Numbered from the stretch's first letter, positions 27,130 to 36,024 are shown. The stretch: DNA of 64,000 bases from Cognatitamlana onchidii (GCF_004804355.1 NZ_SRWZ01000001.1:62001-126000); one strand, 5' to 3'. Notes: generated from the letters alone by a model not told the origin. Numbers and translations: made by a program.

Positions 27130-28044
27130 TTAAAGGTCTTCTCTCTGTAAATTTTGTAATGCGAGAGCCAAATGATGATATTCAAAATTAAACCCCTTAT
27201 TTTCAATTTTTTTCGAGCTAACTCTTTGGCTTTCAAATAAAATAATGTGCATAGCGCCAAGAATAGATTTCATAAAAAACTTAGGAATGTTGGGCATAAA
27301 AAAAGGCTTATTTAAAACTTGAGAAACCGTTTTTACTAATTCCTGATTAGAAACGGGATTTGGAGCAACCCCATTAAAAACACCTGTAATCTTCTCCCTT
27401 ATCAGGTACAAAAACATATCTGCTAAATCTTTAATATGAATCCATGATTGCCACTGTTTACCACTCCCAAAAGCAGCCCCTAACCCAAACTTTACTGGTC
27501 TAGAAATTTCATGCAGTGCACCTCCTTTATTAGACAGGACCAAACCGATCCTAATTTTAGAAACCATAATTCCTAACTTTGAAAACTCATCAACTTCATT
27601 TTCCCATGTCTTTACGACTTCACCTAAAAAAGTAGTACTTGGCTCTTTCCATGATTCCTCATAGTAATTAGTGTAAGAATCTGGATAAAAACCAATAGCA
27701 CTAGCCGACACAATTTGTTTTATTGAATGAGATTCCCCTTTTAAAGCGTTAACAAGCAATCTGGTTGATTGTACCCTACTGTTAATAATTTTAGCTTTGT
27801 AATTAGGCGTCCATCTTTTTGAAACCGATGCTCCAGCCAAGTGAATAATAGCATCAACATTCTGGAAACAATTAGAATCTAATTCTGCAATATTCGGGTT
27901 CCAATAAAAACCTGTATACTTATCATGCCGTTCTATTTTGGATTTACTTGTTGTTAAATAACTAACTGCAATATCTTTCTTATGACAGAGTCTCACAATT
28001 TCCTTACCCACTAGTCCCGTAGCCCCAGTAATTAAAACTCTCAT
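27130..28044 (-). CDS. TIGR01777 family NAD-dependent epimerase (YfcH-like)
   Basis: 304 residues. N-terminal Rossmann loop GATGLVGKEI, then HLAGASVSKRWTPNYKAKI, the TIGR01777 signature, a SAIGFYPDS active-site segment, and the C-terminal DUF1731-type end. Short-chain dehydrogenase fold; E. coli YfcH and plant SulA-like proteins belong here, with no established reaction. Upstream of it on the minus strand, 86 bases away, is mnmD. Confidence 0.88.
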   Translation of the reverse strand: MRVLITGATGLVGKEIVRLCHKKDIAVSYLTTSKSKIERHDKYTGFYWNPNIAELDSNCFQNVDAIIHLAGASVSKRWTPNYKAKIINSRVQSTRLLVNALKGESHSIKQIVSASAIGFYPDSYTNYYEESWKEPSTTFLGEVVKTWENEVDEFSKLGIMVSKIRIGLVLSNKGGALHEISRPVKFGLGAAFGSGKQWQSWIHIKDLADMFLYLIREKITGVFNGVAPNPVSNQELVKTVSQVLNKPFFMPNIPKFFMKSILGAMHIILFESQRVSSKKIENKGFNFEYHHLALALQNLQREDL

Positions 28045-28130
28045 TTACTTTTTTCTTTAAATTTACAAAAACAAAAGAGGGCTTTCTAAGGTTTTATATT
28101 AGGTTTAACAAAAAACAACCTCGTCAGGTG

Positions 28131-28817
28131 TCATCTTTTTAAAGCCCTAAGCATTTCTCTTTTTCCTGGAGGTCCAGGTAAACGTTCAACAATAAAACCA
28201 ACACTTTGCATCGCTCTACGCACACTTCCTTTTGCCGAGTAGGTTACCAAAACTCCATTTACTCTTAGGGCATTATACATCAACTCAAAAATTGCTTCAG
28301 TCCATAAACTAGGTTGAACCCTAGCTCCGAAAGCATCAAAATAAATAAGATGATACTTACCTGTGTCGTTTATTTCATTGAAAAACTTCTTTTGCTTTGT
28401 TAAGAAAAACTTTTTACCTAGTGGGTGCTTCATTCCCCATGAGCAGTCGTGCATACTTTCAAATACATTGATATGGTCTTCTGCTTCAAGCTGATTCACA
28501 TAATTTAGTTTAGAAATCTCACGCTTGGGAACAGGATAGGCTTCAACCCCAACATAATCTATGTTGCATACAAGGTTTTCTGATTGCAAAAATGTAATAA
28601 AAGCATTTAAACCCGTACCAAAACCAATTTCAAGAATTGATATCTCATGGCTCCTTCTCAACATGGCATTTTCGGCACTCACATAATCCAAGCCGTATTT
28701 AATAAACACATGAAAAGCCTCTTGAATAGCTCCATGCTTAGAATGGTATTGCTCATTCCATTCTGGGATATGAATCGTTGTAGACCCATCGGAAGTGATA
28801 ATAATCTCTCGTTTCAA
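28131..28817 (-). CDS. mnmD: tRNA 5-methylaminomethyl-2-thiouridine methyltransferase
   Basis: 228 residues, the MnmC methyltransferase domain without the FAD domain, hence MnmD. SAM loop EIGFGTGLNA (about 62-71), YFDAFGARVQPSLWT, and the late GSVRRAMQSVGF and PGPPGKREML motifs of the family. It finishes the wobble-uridine modification of tRNA. The start is TTG at 28817: homologues begin with KREII and there is no in-frame ATG before the upstream stop. Confidence 0.88.
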   Translation of the reverse strand: MKREIIITSDGSTTIHIPEWNEQYHSKHGAIQEAFHVFIKYGLDYVSAENAMLRRSHEISILEIGFGTGLNAFITFLQSENLVCNIDYVGVEAYPVPKREISKLNYVNQLEAEDHINVFESMHDCSWGMKHPLGKKFFLTKQKKFFNEINDTGKYHLIYFDAFGARVQPSLWTEAIFELMYNALRVNGVLVTYSAKGSVRRAMQSVGFIVERLPGPPGKREMLRALKR

Positions 28818-28914
28818 AATGCGATGACCTTGATAGATATGAAGTTTAAATTCTTCCTTAAAGAAGAATACGTGATTTGTTGTAAATATAGCATTTTTTA
28901 AAATCCATTTTACT

Positions 28915-28922
28915 TAAATTTG
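28915..28922 (+). promoter_or_regulatory. TAnnTTTG -7 box for ilvE
   Basis: TAAATTTG lies 21 bases before the ATG at 28943. No -33 TTTG is visible at the right distance. Confidence 0.5.
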
Positions 28923-28942
28923 TACAATAAAATTACGAGACT

Positions 28943-30010
28943 ATGAGTGCTATAATCAAGGATATCGAGATTATAAAGGCAAAAACTACAAAAATCAATG
29001 ATGTAGATTTTGACAATTTAAAATTTGGACATGTGTTCTCGGATCACATGTTAGAATGCGATTTTAAAGATGGCGAATGGCAAGCACCAAAAGTGGTCCC
29101 TTATCAAGCGATTACTTTGGATCCCTCATCTAAGATTTTCCATTACGGACAGTCTGTATTTGAAGGTATGAAAGCCTATAAAGACGCCCATGATAAAGTC
29201 TGGTTATTTCGTCCTTTAGAAAATTTTAAACGACTTAATATTTCATCTAAACGCTTAGCTATTCCAGAACTTCCGGAAGACTATTTTATGGAAGGTTTGA
29301 AAGCATTACTTGAAATTGACAAAGATTGGATTCCTACAAATGATGGAAGCTCTCTATACATTAGACCTTTTGTTTTTGCCTCAGGAAATGGATTTCATGC
29401 CTCTCCTGCCGACGAATATAAGTTCATTATATGTACCGCACCCTCTGGAGCTTATTTTGCAGGAGAAGTAAGAGTACTTATCGAAGAAAAATATTCAAGA
29501 TCGGCTAACGGAGGTGTTGGATTCGCTAAAGCCGGAGGTAATTATGCAGGGCAATTTTACCCGACACAATTAGCTATAGAAAAAGGATATCAGCAAGTTA
29601 TTTGGACAGACGATAATACACATGAGTATATTGAAGAGGCTGGTGCCATGAATATTTTTGTTAGAATTAATGACACCTTAATTACAGGACCAACCAGCGA
29701 TAGAATTCTTGATGGTATTACCAGAAAAAGTATTATTGAACTTGCTAAGTCTGAAGGTATAAACGTAGAGGTAAGAAAATTAAAGGTTAGCGAGGTTGTT
29801 GAAGCAGCAAAAAATGGTTCATTAAAAGAAATGTTTGGAGCTGGTACTGCCGCAGTTATATCTCCTATTTCTGGTTTTGGATACCAAGATAAAGATTACG
29901 ACTTACCTAAATTGGAAGACACCTACGGACAATTTTTGAAAAAACGAATTACCGATATACAAACAAATAAAACGACCGATCCCTTTGGTTGGAGGTTTGA
30001 AGTCAAATAA
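28943..30010 (+). CDS. ilvE: Branched-chain amino acid aminotransferase
   Basis: 355 residues, the longer (BCAT-2, eukaryote-like) form of fold-type IV PLP enzymes. FHYGQSVFEGMKAY near the start, RPFVFASG, the catalytic lysine in FAKAGGNYA, and EEAGAMNIFV. Last step of leucine, isoleucine and valine synthesis. Divergent from mnmD, with its own promoter box and terminator; no other ilv genes are in the window. Confidence 0.92.
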   Translation: MSAIIKDIEIIKAKTTKINDVDFDNLKFGHVFSDHMLECDFKDGEWQAPKVVPYQAITLDPSSKIFHYGQSVFEGMKAYKDAHDKVWLFRPLENFKRLNISSKRLAIPELPEDYFMEGLKALLEIDKDWIPTNDGSSLYIRPFVFASGNGFHASPADEYKFIICTAPSGAYFAGEVRVLIEEKYSRSANGGVGFAKAGGNYAGQFYPTQLAIEKGYQQVIWTDDNTHEYIEEAGAMNIFVRINDTLITGPTSDRILDGITRKSIIELAKSEGINVEVRKLKVSEVVEAAKNGSLKEMFGAGTAAVISPISGFGYQDKDYDLPKLEDTYGQFLKKRITDIQTNKTTDPFGWRFEVK

Positions 30011-30039
30011 AAAAAAGGAGCCGAATAGCTCCTTTTTTT
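30010..30039. terminator. Bidirectional intrinsic terminator
   Basis: 12-bp stem (30010-30021 / 30028-30039) with 6-base loop, A- and T-rich flanks, between ilvE and the convergent MazG-like gene. Confidence 0.88.
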
Positions 30040-30050
30040 ATGTTCATTTC

Positions 30051-30437
30051 TTAATTCTCTAGTATCTTTTGAATGTTGGGTTTAAAATAATTTGGCCCTT
30101 TTAACACCTTCCCATCTTCCCTGTAAATAGGTTGTCCATCTTCGCCAAGCTTACTCATATTACTTTGCTGAATTTCTTCAAACACTTCTTCTATTTTATG
30201 TTGTAAACCATGTTCAATAATGGTTCCGCATAAAATATATAGCAAGTCACCCAAAGCATCTGCTACTTCTACCAAATCATCGTTATTGGCCGCCTCAAGA
30301 TATTCTTCATTCTCTTCTCGCATTAGTTTGTATCGCAATAAATTCTTAGCCATCCCTAAATCGGCTTTTGGATTTTCTCTATGCCCAATTTTAAATGCCG
30401 TATGAAACGCTTTTACTGCTTCAATCTTATTCTTCAT
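30051..30437 (-). CDS. MazG-like nucleoside triphosphate pyrophosphohydrolase
   Basis: 128 residues from ATG 30437; a second ATG at 30452 would add five residues and cannot be excluded. All-alpha NTP pyrophosphatase fold with REENEEYLEA and EVADALGDLLYI, the EExxE and ExxD magnesium ligands. The tail (GEDGQPIYREDGKVLKGPNYF) is shared with Cof-type phage and bacterial relatives. Likely removes non-canonical nucleotides or acts in nucleotide pool control. Confidence 0.82.
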   Translation of the reverse strand: MKNKIEAVKAFHTAFKIGHRENPKADLGMAKNLLRYKLMREENEEYLEAANNDDLVEVADALGDLLYILCGTIIEHGLQHKIEEVFEEIQQSNMSKLGEDGQPIYREDGKVLKGPNYFKPNIQKILEN

Positions 30438-30452
30438 AATGTAGTATTTCAT

Positions 30453-30460
30453 TAAATTTG
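30453..30460 (+). promoter_or_regulatory. TAnnTTTG -7 box for the 61-residue membrane protein
   Basis: TAAATTTG immediately beside the start of the divergent MazG-like gene and 15 bases before ATG 30476. Confidence 0.5.
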
Positions 30461-30475
30461 CATAAAAATAACCAT

Positions 30476-30661
30476 ATGTTCAGTAAAGGTCAAATCATTT
30501 TCGGCGTTTTATTTTTTATTGTTTTTGCCATTATTATAGGCTTCATGTACAGAAAAGATTTAAAACTGCATAAACAGTTTTATAAGGGAAGTATATGGAT
30601 GCTTATTGCTTTTATAACTTTTATTTTATGTATTTCGGCTATTAAGTTTTTGTTCAACTAA
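30476..30661 (+). CDS. Small two-helix membrane protein
   Basis: 61 residues: helix about 6-23, a basic loop with YRKDLKLHKQFYKGS, helix about 40-58. This layout is familiar from unnamed short membrane proteins of flavobacteria. Start is ATG 30476; the longer frame opens with TTG inside the promoter box. No function can be assigned. Confidence 0.7.
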   Translation: MFSKGQIIFGVLFFIVFAIIIGFMYRKDLKLHKQFYKGSIWMLIAFITFILCISAIKFLFN

Positions 30662-30719
30662 GCTTTATTACTCTTTATTAATAGTAACGAAAACAATCTT
30701 CTATTTTTTTTATTTTTCT

Positions 30720-30755
30720 CCCAAGACCGTACATAGCGAGCCTACTTGTTCTGGG
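30720..30755. other. Imperfect hairpin of higher GC
   Basis: Arms CCCAAGAC (30720-30727) and GTTCTGGG (30748-30755) pair with one mismatch and one G-U, with an inner TAG / CTA pair. It sits in otherwise very AT-rich intergenic DNA. No T-tract follows on the plus strand. Confidence 0.3.
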
Positions 30756-30780
30756 ACTTGCGGCCATTCCATAAAACGAA

Positions 30781-30812
30781 TTTGCATTTTATCGATAAAA
30801 AATATACTTTTG
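30781..30812 (+). promoter_or_regulatory. Consensus promoter with inverted repeat over the -7 box
   Basis: TTTG (30781-30784), 20 bases, TACTTTTG (30805-30812): a full Bacteroidota promoter. An inverted repeat ATCGATAAAA / TTTTGTCGAT (30791-30800 / 30808-30817, one mismatch) covers the -7 box and may be an operator. Serves the small ORF at 30835. Confidence 0.7.
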
Positions 30813-30834
30813 TCGATGAATTATTTTTTTTACC

Positions 30835-30945
30835 ATGAAGCATTACCGTCTCTCCCTCATTATTTTGGTAATGCTGTTGTTAGTAGAAAGTATGATCCCT
30901 TCTTTGTTAATTGATGGATTTAAAAAGAAGAAATCGCCTAACTAA
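30835..30945 (+). CDS. 36-residue single-helix membrane microprotein
   Basis: Begins MKHYRLSLIILVMLLLVESM, so one membrane helix (about 6-25), then a basic tail GFKKKKSPN. It lies 22 bases after a full-consensus promoter, which is better support than the sequence itself. The lipoprotein gene at 31005 follows and could be in the same transcript. Function unknown. Confidence 0.55.
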   Translation: MKHYRLSLIILVMLLLVESMIPSLLIDGFKKKKSPN

Positions 30946-31004
30946 TAATGATGGTGTCTAAAATGTTCTCCCAAATAGCTATTAATCGACTAAACCTAAT
31001 TTTT

Positions 31005-32084
31005 ATGAAATTCTTTAAACTTTTAGCAATTACTATCGTTTTTTCTATCCTTTCTTACTCATGCAGCAGTGATGATTCTTCAAACAATAATGAAGGTATT
31101 GATTTGGCAAATGAACAAAATAAGCAAGAAGCGCTTAGTATTCCTATCTCTAATCTAGAATCGGGCATTATTATAGATGGTGCCTCCACAAACTTAGGAA
31201 GCCCTCCTACTCCCAACAGTAATTTAAACTTAAATGTTGCAAGCAATCAATTACCAGCAATTCAAAACGTAGGGTTTAATTTAAGATTTTCAACCACAGA
31301 AACCCAAGTAGCCGGAGCCTACTTGCAAATTACTGATACAGAAAATAAAGCAACATCAAGTTATTTTGATATACCTATGTCTAGCTTTGAACAAGCAAGA
31401 CGCTCTAGAATTAAAAAAACACAGAAAAGCCCGTTTTCAAAAAACGATTTTACTGTTGAAGAAGGAGCCTACCAAATAAATATTGACTTTAATGATGCTT
31501 TTCCTCCCGGAAAGTTTTGTGGTGTTCTTTGCATTTATGATAACGAGAACAATATAAGTCAACCCATTACAATATGCGTGGAAGTTGAAGCTTGGGGAGG
31601 AAACAATGCGCTTGTAGGAACTTGGATAGAATCAGGGATTTCTGAAGAGGATGACACAACCCAAGTAATATGCAATAATAACTCACAAATTAATGTACCA
31701 TACGATCAAATAATAAGAGAGGAAATCATTGCTACTTTTTCTGCAGATGGTGGCTTTGAGGTATTCAATGACGAGGAATACAAAATACTTGATTATACTT
31801 CCACGGCCGAAACGTGTTCTGCTTCATATTCAAGCGACATCATTCAGGACAAATATAGAGAAACAGGTAAATGGGCCTTTAACGAAACAGAGAATACCTT
31901 ATCTATAGTAGCTTTTTCATATACTGATCTTATAAATCCTGGAGAGAGCGAAACTATTCCTGAAGGCGAATTGCTGCTCCAAAGTGCTAAAGTTCAAATT
32001 AATGGAGACACATTAACCTTAACAGAAACCTATACTCAAGATGGAGAGGATTATATTGAAATTATCACCCTAAAAAGAAAATAG
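31005..32084 (+). CDS. Lipoprotein with C-terminal lipocalin-like domain
   Basis: 359 residues. Lipoprotein signal with lipobox LSYSC followed by SSDDSSNNNEG, typical of Bacteroidota lipoproteins. Residues about 30-210 form a first beta-rich part without motif; from about 215 the chain reads ALVGTWIE and later strands with LTLTETY, like lipocalin-like domains. The frame from 30948 was shortened to the ATG that starts the signal. Probably outer-membrane anchored; ligand unknown. Confidence 0.65.
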   Translation: MKFFKLLAITIVFSILSYSCSSDDSSNNNEGIDLANEQNKQEALSIPISNLESGIIIDGASTNLGSPPTPNSNLNLNVASNQLPAIQNVGFNLRFSTTETQVAGAYLQITDTENKATSSYFDIPMSSFEQARRSRIKKTQKSPFSKNDFTVEEGAYQINIDFNDAFPPGKFCGVLCIYDNENNISQPITICVEVEAWGGNNALVGTWIESGISEEDDTTQVICNNNSQINVPYDQIIREEIIATFSADGGFEVFNDEEYKILDYTSTAETCSASYSSDIIQDKYRETGKWAFNETENTLSIVAFSYTDLINPGESETIPEGELLLQSAKVQINGDTLTLTETYTQDGEDYIEIITLKRK

Positions 32085-32092
32085 AACGAAAT

Positions 32093-32144
32093 ATGGATAT
32101 TGGTAAAAACATCTCTAAAGACAAACTTTTTTACCAAGATCCAT
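32093..32144 (+). terminator. Long stem-loop terminator
   Basis: 17-base arms (32093-32109 / 32128-32144) with a single mismatch, 18-base loop, followed by a T-rich stretch. It follows the lipoprotein stop by 8 bases. Confidence 0.75.
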
Positions 32145-32276
32145 TTTGCCTTTATTTTTCACCCCTTCTTGACTAGGAAAATGCTGAATAAAACTGTTAT
32201 ATAAACAAATATATATTTTTAACGCAACCTTTTTTAAGGTATTGCGTCTTAACTATAACAACAAAAGAAACTAAAC

Positions 32277-32363
32277 ATGAAACTATTACTAATTGTAAGC
32301 GTGCTTATTATAGTAAATTTATTGCTACTAACTTTTAGCGTAAACAAAAAAACAGAGCCCTGA
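32277..32363 (+). CDS. 28-residue single-helix membrane microprotein
   Basis: Reads MKLLLIVSVLIIVNLLLLTF then SVNKKTEP: one membrane helix with a short basic tail. A hairpin (32222-32231 / 32236-32247, bulged) stands 30 bases upstream, and the ORF ends inside the terminator at 32346-32385. That placement, between an upstream structure and a terminator, argues that it is transcribed alone. Function unknown. Confidence 0.45.
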   Translation: MKLLLIVSVLIIVNLLLLTFSVNKKTEP

Positions 32364-32385
32364 TTAAGCAAAGCCCTGTTTTTTT
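32346..32385. terminator. Bidirectional terminator with large loop
   Basis: 10-bp stem (aaaaaaacag / ctgttttttt) with a 20-base loop; overlaps the end of the microprotein gene and faces the convergent M49 peptidase gene. Confidence 0.65.
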
Positions 32386-32404
32386 ATTATAAGTTATTCC
32401 TTAT

Positions 32405-34444
32405 TTAGTTTACCTCTGGCAAAAAATTATAGTTCTTGCTATAGTCTAACATTTGATTACTAAAGGTTTCTGGCTGATTGATTTTAATAGCGGTTATCTC
32501 GCCTTCATCATTTTTTTCTGCGACTAAAACTGGATTCACAAACCCTGAATACGGCGGTGAATTAAACTGCTTGTTTCTTTCTAAGACCTCTGCGTGAATA
32601 TCTTGGTCTACTTTAACACCGTAATTTTCTACTAACTCCTGTACGGCCTCATAATCGCCCTCAGATTTAATACGCTGTGTTTCCCTTAGAAGTTCACCAA
32701 ATAATTCACGAAGCTTAGAATAATCGTTAATGTTAAAGTAAGTCTTACCATTTCTAGTTACTTTTTCTATCACATTATCTGTTTGTCCTTTGTCAAAAAC
32801 CCATGCCGAAATCCATTGTCTATTGCGCATATGGGCCTCTTCAACATCATCTCCAAGGTTCAGTCTAATCAATTGCGTCATTAAACCATTACGAATATAA
32901 CCGTCGTAAGCTGCCTTGCCAACAGACTCCCAATTGTCAACCAAGCCTAGTTCCTGTAATTTCGTATCATATAAATAATAAAGCGCCACTAAATCGGCTC
33001 TACCTTCTTCTAAGGTAGATGCATAATTTTTTAAAGTCTCTTTTGTCTCTCCTACGCCCGGATTTAATTGCCCTGATGCATGACCAATAACCTCATGTAA
33101 TGCTGTATGCAATTTGTCTGCTAATTGACCATAAGCTTCTTCCAACTCTAACTCTTCGCTGTCATGAACAAACTCTTTTAGTCTACCAGATGCCCCAGAA
33201 TTATTGTAAGCTTGAACGATATTTCCTAATGAAACCGATTTGCTACCAACAGCCGCCCGTATCCAGTTGGCATTAGGCAAATTTACACCAATAGGCGTGC
33301 TGGGCGAGGCATCTCCTGCTTCTCCTGCCACATTAACAACTTTGTAAGTAACCCCAACTACATTTTTCTTTTTATGCGCATCCATTAAAGTAGAATTATC
33401 TTCAAACCACTGCGCATTATCAGAGAGCACCTTCATTTTTTTAGACATATCAAAATCATTAATCTGCACAATACTTTCGTAAGAACCTCTATAACCTAAA
33501 GGATCATTATATACTTCAATAAAACTATTGATGTAATCAATATTTCCTTTGGTGGCACCCGTCCAAGCAACATTATAATCGTCCCAAGTTTGTAAATCAC
33601 CTGTTTTATAATAGTCTATTAAAAGCCCCAAAGCATCTCCTTGCTCTTCATTTTCGGCTACGCCTTGAGCTAATTCTAACCAACCTATAATCTTGTCAAT
33701 AGCAGAACCGTAAAATCCGCCTGACTTATATACACGTTCTTTTAAAACCCCATCCTCCTTGACAAGTTGAGAGTTTAAACCGAACGACAAAGGCTTTTCA
33801 GGATTAGGAGATTGTTTTGCCTTGTAAAATGAAATAACATCTTCATTGGTTACATCTGGTCCATAAAAATTAACTGCTGAGTTGCCAACATTATCAATGC
33901 CTTTAGACTGATCTACCTTCTTTGAATCTTTCTCATTAAAAATCACATCAAACGCTTCTCCTTCTAAAACAGTATTAGTTTGAGTTAATAAACTGGACAA
34001 ATAATTAGCTGTAAAGTCCGGTTTTATTTTATCATTTGAGTAGTGATGATGAATACCATTGCTAAACCAAACACGTTTTAAATATGTTTCAAAAGCTTTC
34101 CACTCCTCAGAAGTTTTATCCCCTTGGTAATTAGAATAAATGTTTTCAAGCGCTTTTCTAATAGTAAGATTATGCCTGTAATTTTGATCCCACATAATGT
34201 CTCTACCAGATAAACCTGCCTGAGTTAAGTAATACACAAGCTTTTGCTCTTTTAACGTTAATTTGTCCCAACCTGGAATTTGATACCTAAGCACCTTTAT
34301 ATCAGCAAATTGCTCAACATTATAATTAAACGCCACCTCCTCTTCTTGAGTAATAGTATCTTTTTTGATAGTTTTCTTAGCGTCGGTGCAAGACCAAAGT
34401 AAAGCACCAACTAGTAGTAAATTAAAAATAAATTTTAGTCGCAT
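32405..34444 (-). CDS. M49 family zinc metallopeptidase (dipeptidyl peptidase III-like), lipoprotein
   Basis: 679 residues. Signal with lipobox LLWSC, then the M49 fold. The six-residue zinc motif HEVIGH in LHEVIGHASGQL, followed by EEGRADL with the third ligand Glu, identifies the family. It would remove dipeptides from peptide N-termini in the periplasm or at the cell surface. Bacteroidota members are often misnamed dihydrofolate reductase in databases. Monocistronic. Confidence 0.9.
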   Translation of the reverse strand: MRLKFIFNLLLVGALLWSCTDAKKTIKKDTITQEEEVAFNYNVEQFADIKVLRYQIPGWDKLTLKEQKLVYYLTQAGLSGRDIMWDQNYRHNLTIRKALENIYSNYQGDKTSEEWKAFETYLKRVWFSNGIHHHYSNDKIKPDFTANYLSSLLTQTNTVLEGEAFDVIFNEKDSKKVDQSKGIDNVGNSAVNFYGPDVTNEDVISFYKAKQSPNPEKPLSFGLNSQLVKEDGVLKERVYKSGGFYGSAIDKIIGWLELAQGVAENEEQGDALGLLIDYYKTGDLQTWDDYNVAWTGATKGNIDYINSFIEVYNDPLGYRGSYESIVQINDFDMSKKMKVLSDNAQWFEDNSTLMDAHKKKNVVGVTYKVVNVAGEAGDASPSTPIGVNLPNANWIRAAVGSKSVSLGNIVQAYNNSGASGRLKEFVHDSEELELEEAYGQLADKLHTALHEVIGHASGQLNPGVGETKETLKNYASTLEEGRADLVALYYLYDTKLQELGLVDNWESVGKAAYDGYIRNGLMTQLIRLNLGDDVEEAHMRNRQWISAWVFDKGQTDNVIEKVTRNGKTYFNINDYSKLRELFGELLRETQRIKSEGDYEAVQELVENYGVKVDQDIHAEVLERNKQFNSPPYSGFVNPVLVAEKNDEGEITAIKINQPETFSNQMLDYSKNYNFLPEVN

Positions 34445-34550
34445 TTTATTTAAAATATGATTTAGTTACTTATAATATTCAAGCCAAAAAGATAAAATCA
34501 ATTGTATTTTGTAGCCAAAATTAGATATTTAACTACTAAATAATCGCCAT

Positions 34551-34562
34551 TTTGCATGCAAA
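34551..34562. promoter_or_regulatory. Perfect 12-bp palindrome, possible operator
   Basis: TTTGCATGCAAA in the divergent region between the M49 peptidase and SRPBCC/GyrI genes, about 35 bases upstream of the -7 box at 34598. Confidence 0.3.
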
Positions 34563-34597
34563 TGTAATAATTTAATAACAATAAAGTTTTAAAAACC

Positions 34598-34605
34598 TAT
34601 ATTTG
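34598..34605 (+). promoter_or_regulatory. TAnnTTTG -7 box for the SRPBCC/GyrI gene
   Basis: TATATTTG. It places the transcript start near 34612, after the ATG at 34608, so the ATG at 34632 is the better start codon. Confidence 0.55.
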
Positions 34606-34631
34606 ATATGTTAATATTCAATACATATCCA

Positions 34632-35654
34632 ATGAAAGCCTTTAAGTATATTGTTTTTTTATTATTGATCATTATTATTGGTTTAGCTATTTACATTGCC
34701 GTTCAACCCAATGAATTTGATTTTTCAAGAAGTAGAGTTATAAAAGCACCAAAGTCTATGCTTTTCAGTAAGGTAAATAACTATAAAAATTGGCCTAGCT
34801 TTTCTCCTTGGATTGAAAAAGAGCCTTCAGCGACATTAACCTATGGAGAAACAACATCTGGTGTTGGTGGCAACTATTCTTGGAATGGTGAGATTTTAGG
34901 CGAAGGACGCATGACAACGCAGGCTGTAGAAGACAATATATCTATTTCTCAAAACATTCAATTTATAAAACCTTTTGAGTCTGAATCTGATATTAGCTGG
35001 ACCTTTGAAGATACAAATGAAGGCACTAAAGTAACCTGGGCCATGAACGGCAAGCAAGACTTTATGACCAAAATGTACACTACTTTTGCTGGATCTATTG
35101 AAGAGAATACCGCTCCAGATTTTGATAGAGGTCTTTTTAAACTAGATAGTATAGTTCAGGCAGATATGAAAGTATACAGTATTGCAATAAACGGTGGTAC
35201 CGAACATAGTGGCGGGTTTTATATTTACAACGCGACCTCTTGTAAAATATCTGATCTTGCCTCGAAAATGCAGGAAATGCTTCCAAAAGTTGGCAACTAT
35301 GCCTTTAGTAACAATTTAAAAACCGCAGGAGCCCCTTTTGTTAATTATCATAAATGGGACGAAGCTAACAATGCTGTTATGTTTTCTTGCTGTGTGCCAA
35401 CAGTAGAAAAAGTAATTTCGTCTGAACCAGACATTTTAACAGGACAATTAAAACCTTTTAAAGCAATAAAAACTACATTGAAAGGTGATTATAATAACTT
35501 AAAAGAAGCTTGGGATTCAACAATGAAGTATATTCCTGAGAACGGTTTTGAAATTGATGAAGATGGACCGATGCTTGAAACTTATCTTACTGACCCCATG
35601 AGTACTCCAAACCCTGCAAATTGGATTACCGAAATCTACATTGCTATTAAATAG
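34632..35654 (+). CDS. Membrane-anchored SRPBCC plus GyrI-like protein
   Basis: 340 residues. N-terminal membrane helix (MKAFKYIVFLLLIIIIGLAI region), SRPBCC domain about 30-160 with FSRSRVIKAPKS and WPSFSPWIE, then a GyrI/AraC effector-binding-like domain about 180-338. Such fusions are probably small-molecule binders; the ligand is unknown. crcB starts 4 bases after the stop, so they are likely co-transcribed. Confidence 0.75.
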   Translation: MKAFKYIVFLLLIIIIGLAIYIAVQPNEFDFSRSRVIKAPKSMLFSKVNNYKNWPSFSPWIEKEPSATLTYGETTSGVGGNYSWNGEILGEGRMTTQAVEDNISISQNIQFIKPFESESDISWTFEDTNEGTKVTWAMNGKQDFMTKMYTTFAGSIEENTAPDFDRGLFKLDSIVQADMKVYSIAINGGTEHSGGFYIYNATSCKISDLASKMQEMLPKVGNYAFSNNLKTAGAPFVNYHKWDEANNAVMFSCCVPTVEKVISSEPDILTGQLKPFKAIKTTLKGDYNNLKEAWDSTMKYIPENGFEIDEDGPMLETYLTDPMSTPNPANWITEIYIAIK

Positions 35655-35658
35655 TTTT

Positions 35659-36024
35659 ATGAAACAACTTATACTGGTTTTTGCGGGTGGAGGACTAGGG
35701 AGCGTGCTGCGCTATATTATTGGAAAAGTTCTCAATAATGCTGAAACAGGTATTCCCTATGGAACGTTTTTAGCAAACATTTTAGGAAGCCTGTTTATTG
35801 GACTTATATTAGGATTTGCAGCTAAAAATGAAGCGCTCACTCAAAACCACACCTTACTTTTAGCTACCGGGTTTTGCGGTGGTTTCACTACCTTTTCAAC
35901 CTTTGCTTATGAAAACCATGTGTTTTTAAGATCTGGCGACTTTTTAAGTTTCGCCGTTTATACTATTGCCAGTTTTATTGTAGGTTTTTTAGCTGTTTTT
36001 TTAGGAATGTATTTGGTTAAATAA
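35659..36024 (+). CDS. crcB: Fluoride ion channel CrcB/Fluc
   Basis: 121 residues, four membrane helices. Diagnostic motifs GGGLGSVLRY near residue 10 and GFCGGFTTFSTF near residue 73 (the polar track and Na+ site). Exports fluoride. No fluoride riboswitch is visible upstream; the gene instead follows the SRPBCC gene. Start is ATG 35659; the longer frame overlaps the previous stop codon. Confidence 0.93.
   Translation: MKQLILVFAGGGLGSVLRYIIGKVLNNAETGIPYGTFLANILGSLFIGLILGFAAKNEALTQNHTLLLATGFCGGFTTFSTFAYENHVFLRSGDFLSFAVYTIASFIVGFLAVFLGMYLVK

Noticed and set aside
35640-35660. Fluoride riboswitch upstream of crcB
   Set aside because: Only 4 bases separate crcB from the preceding stop, leaving no room for the aptamer.
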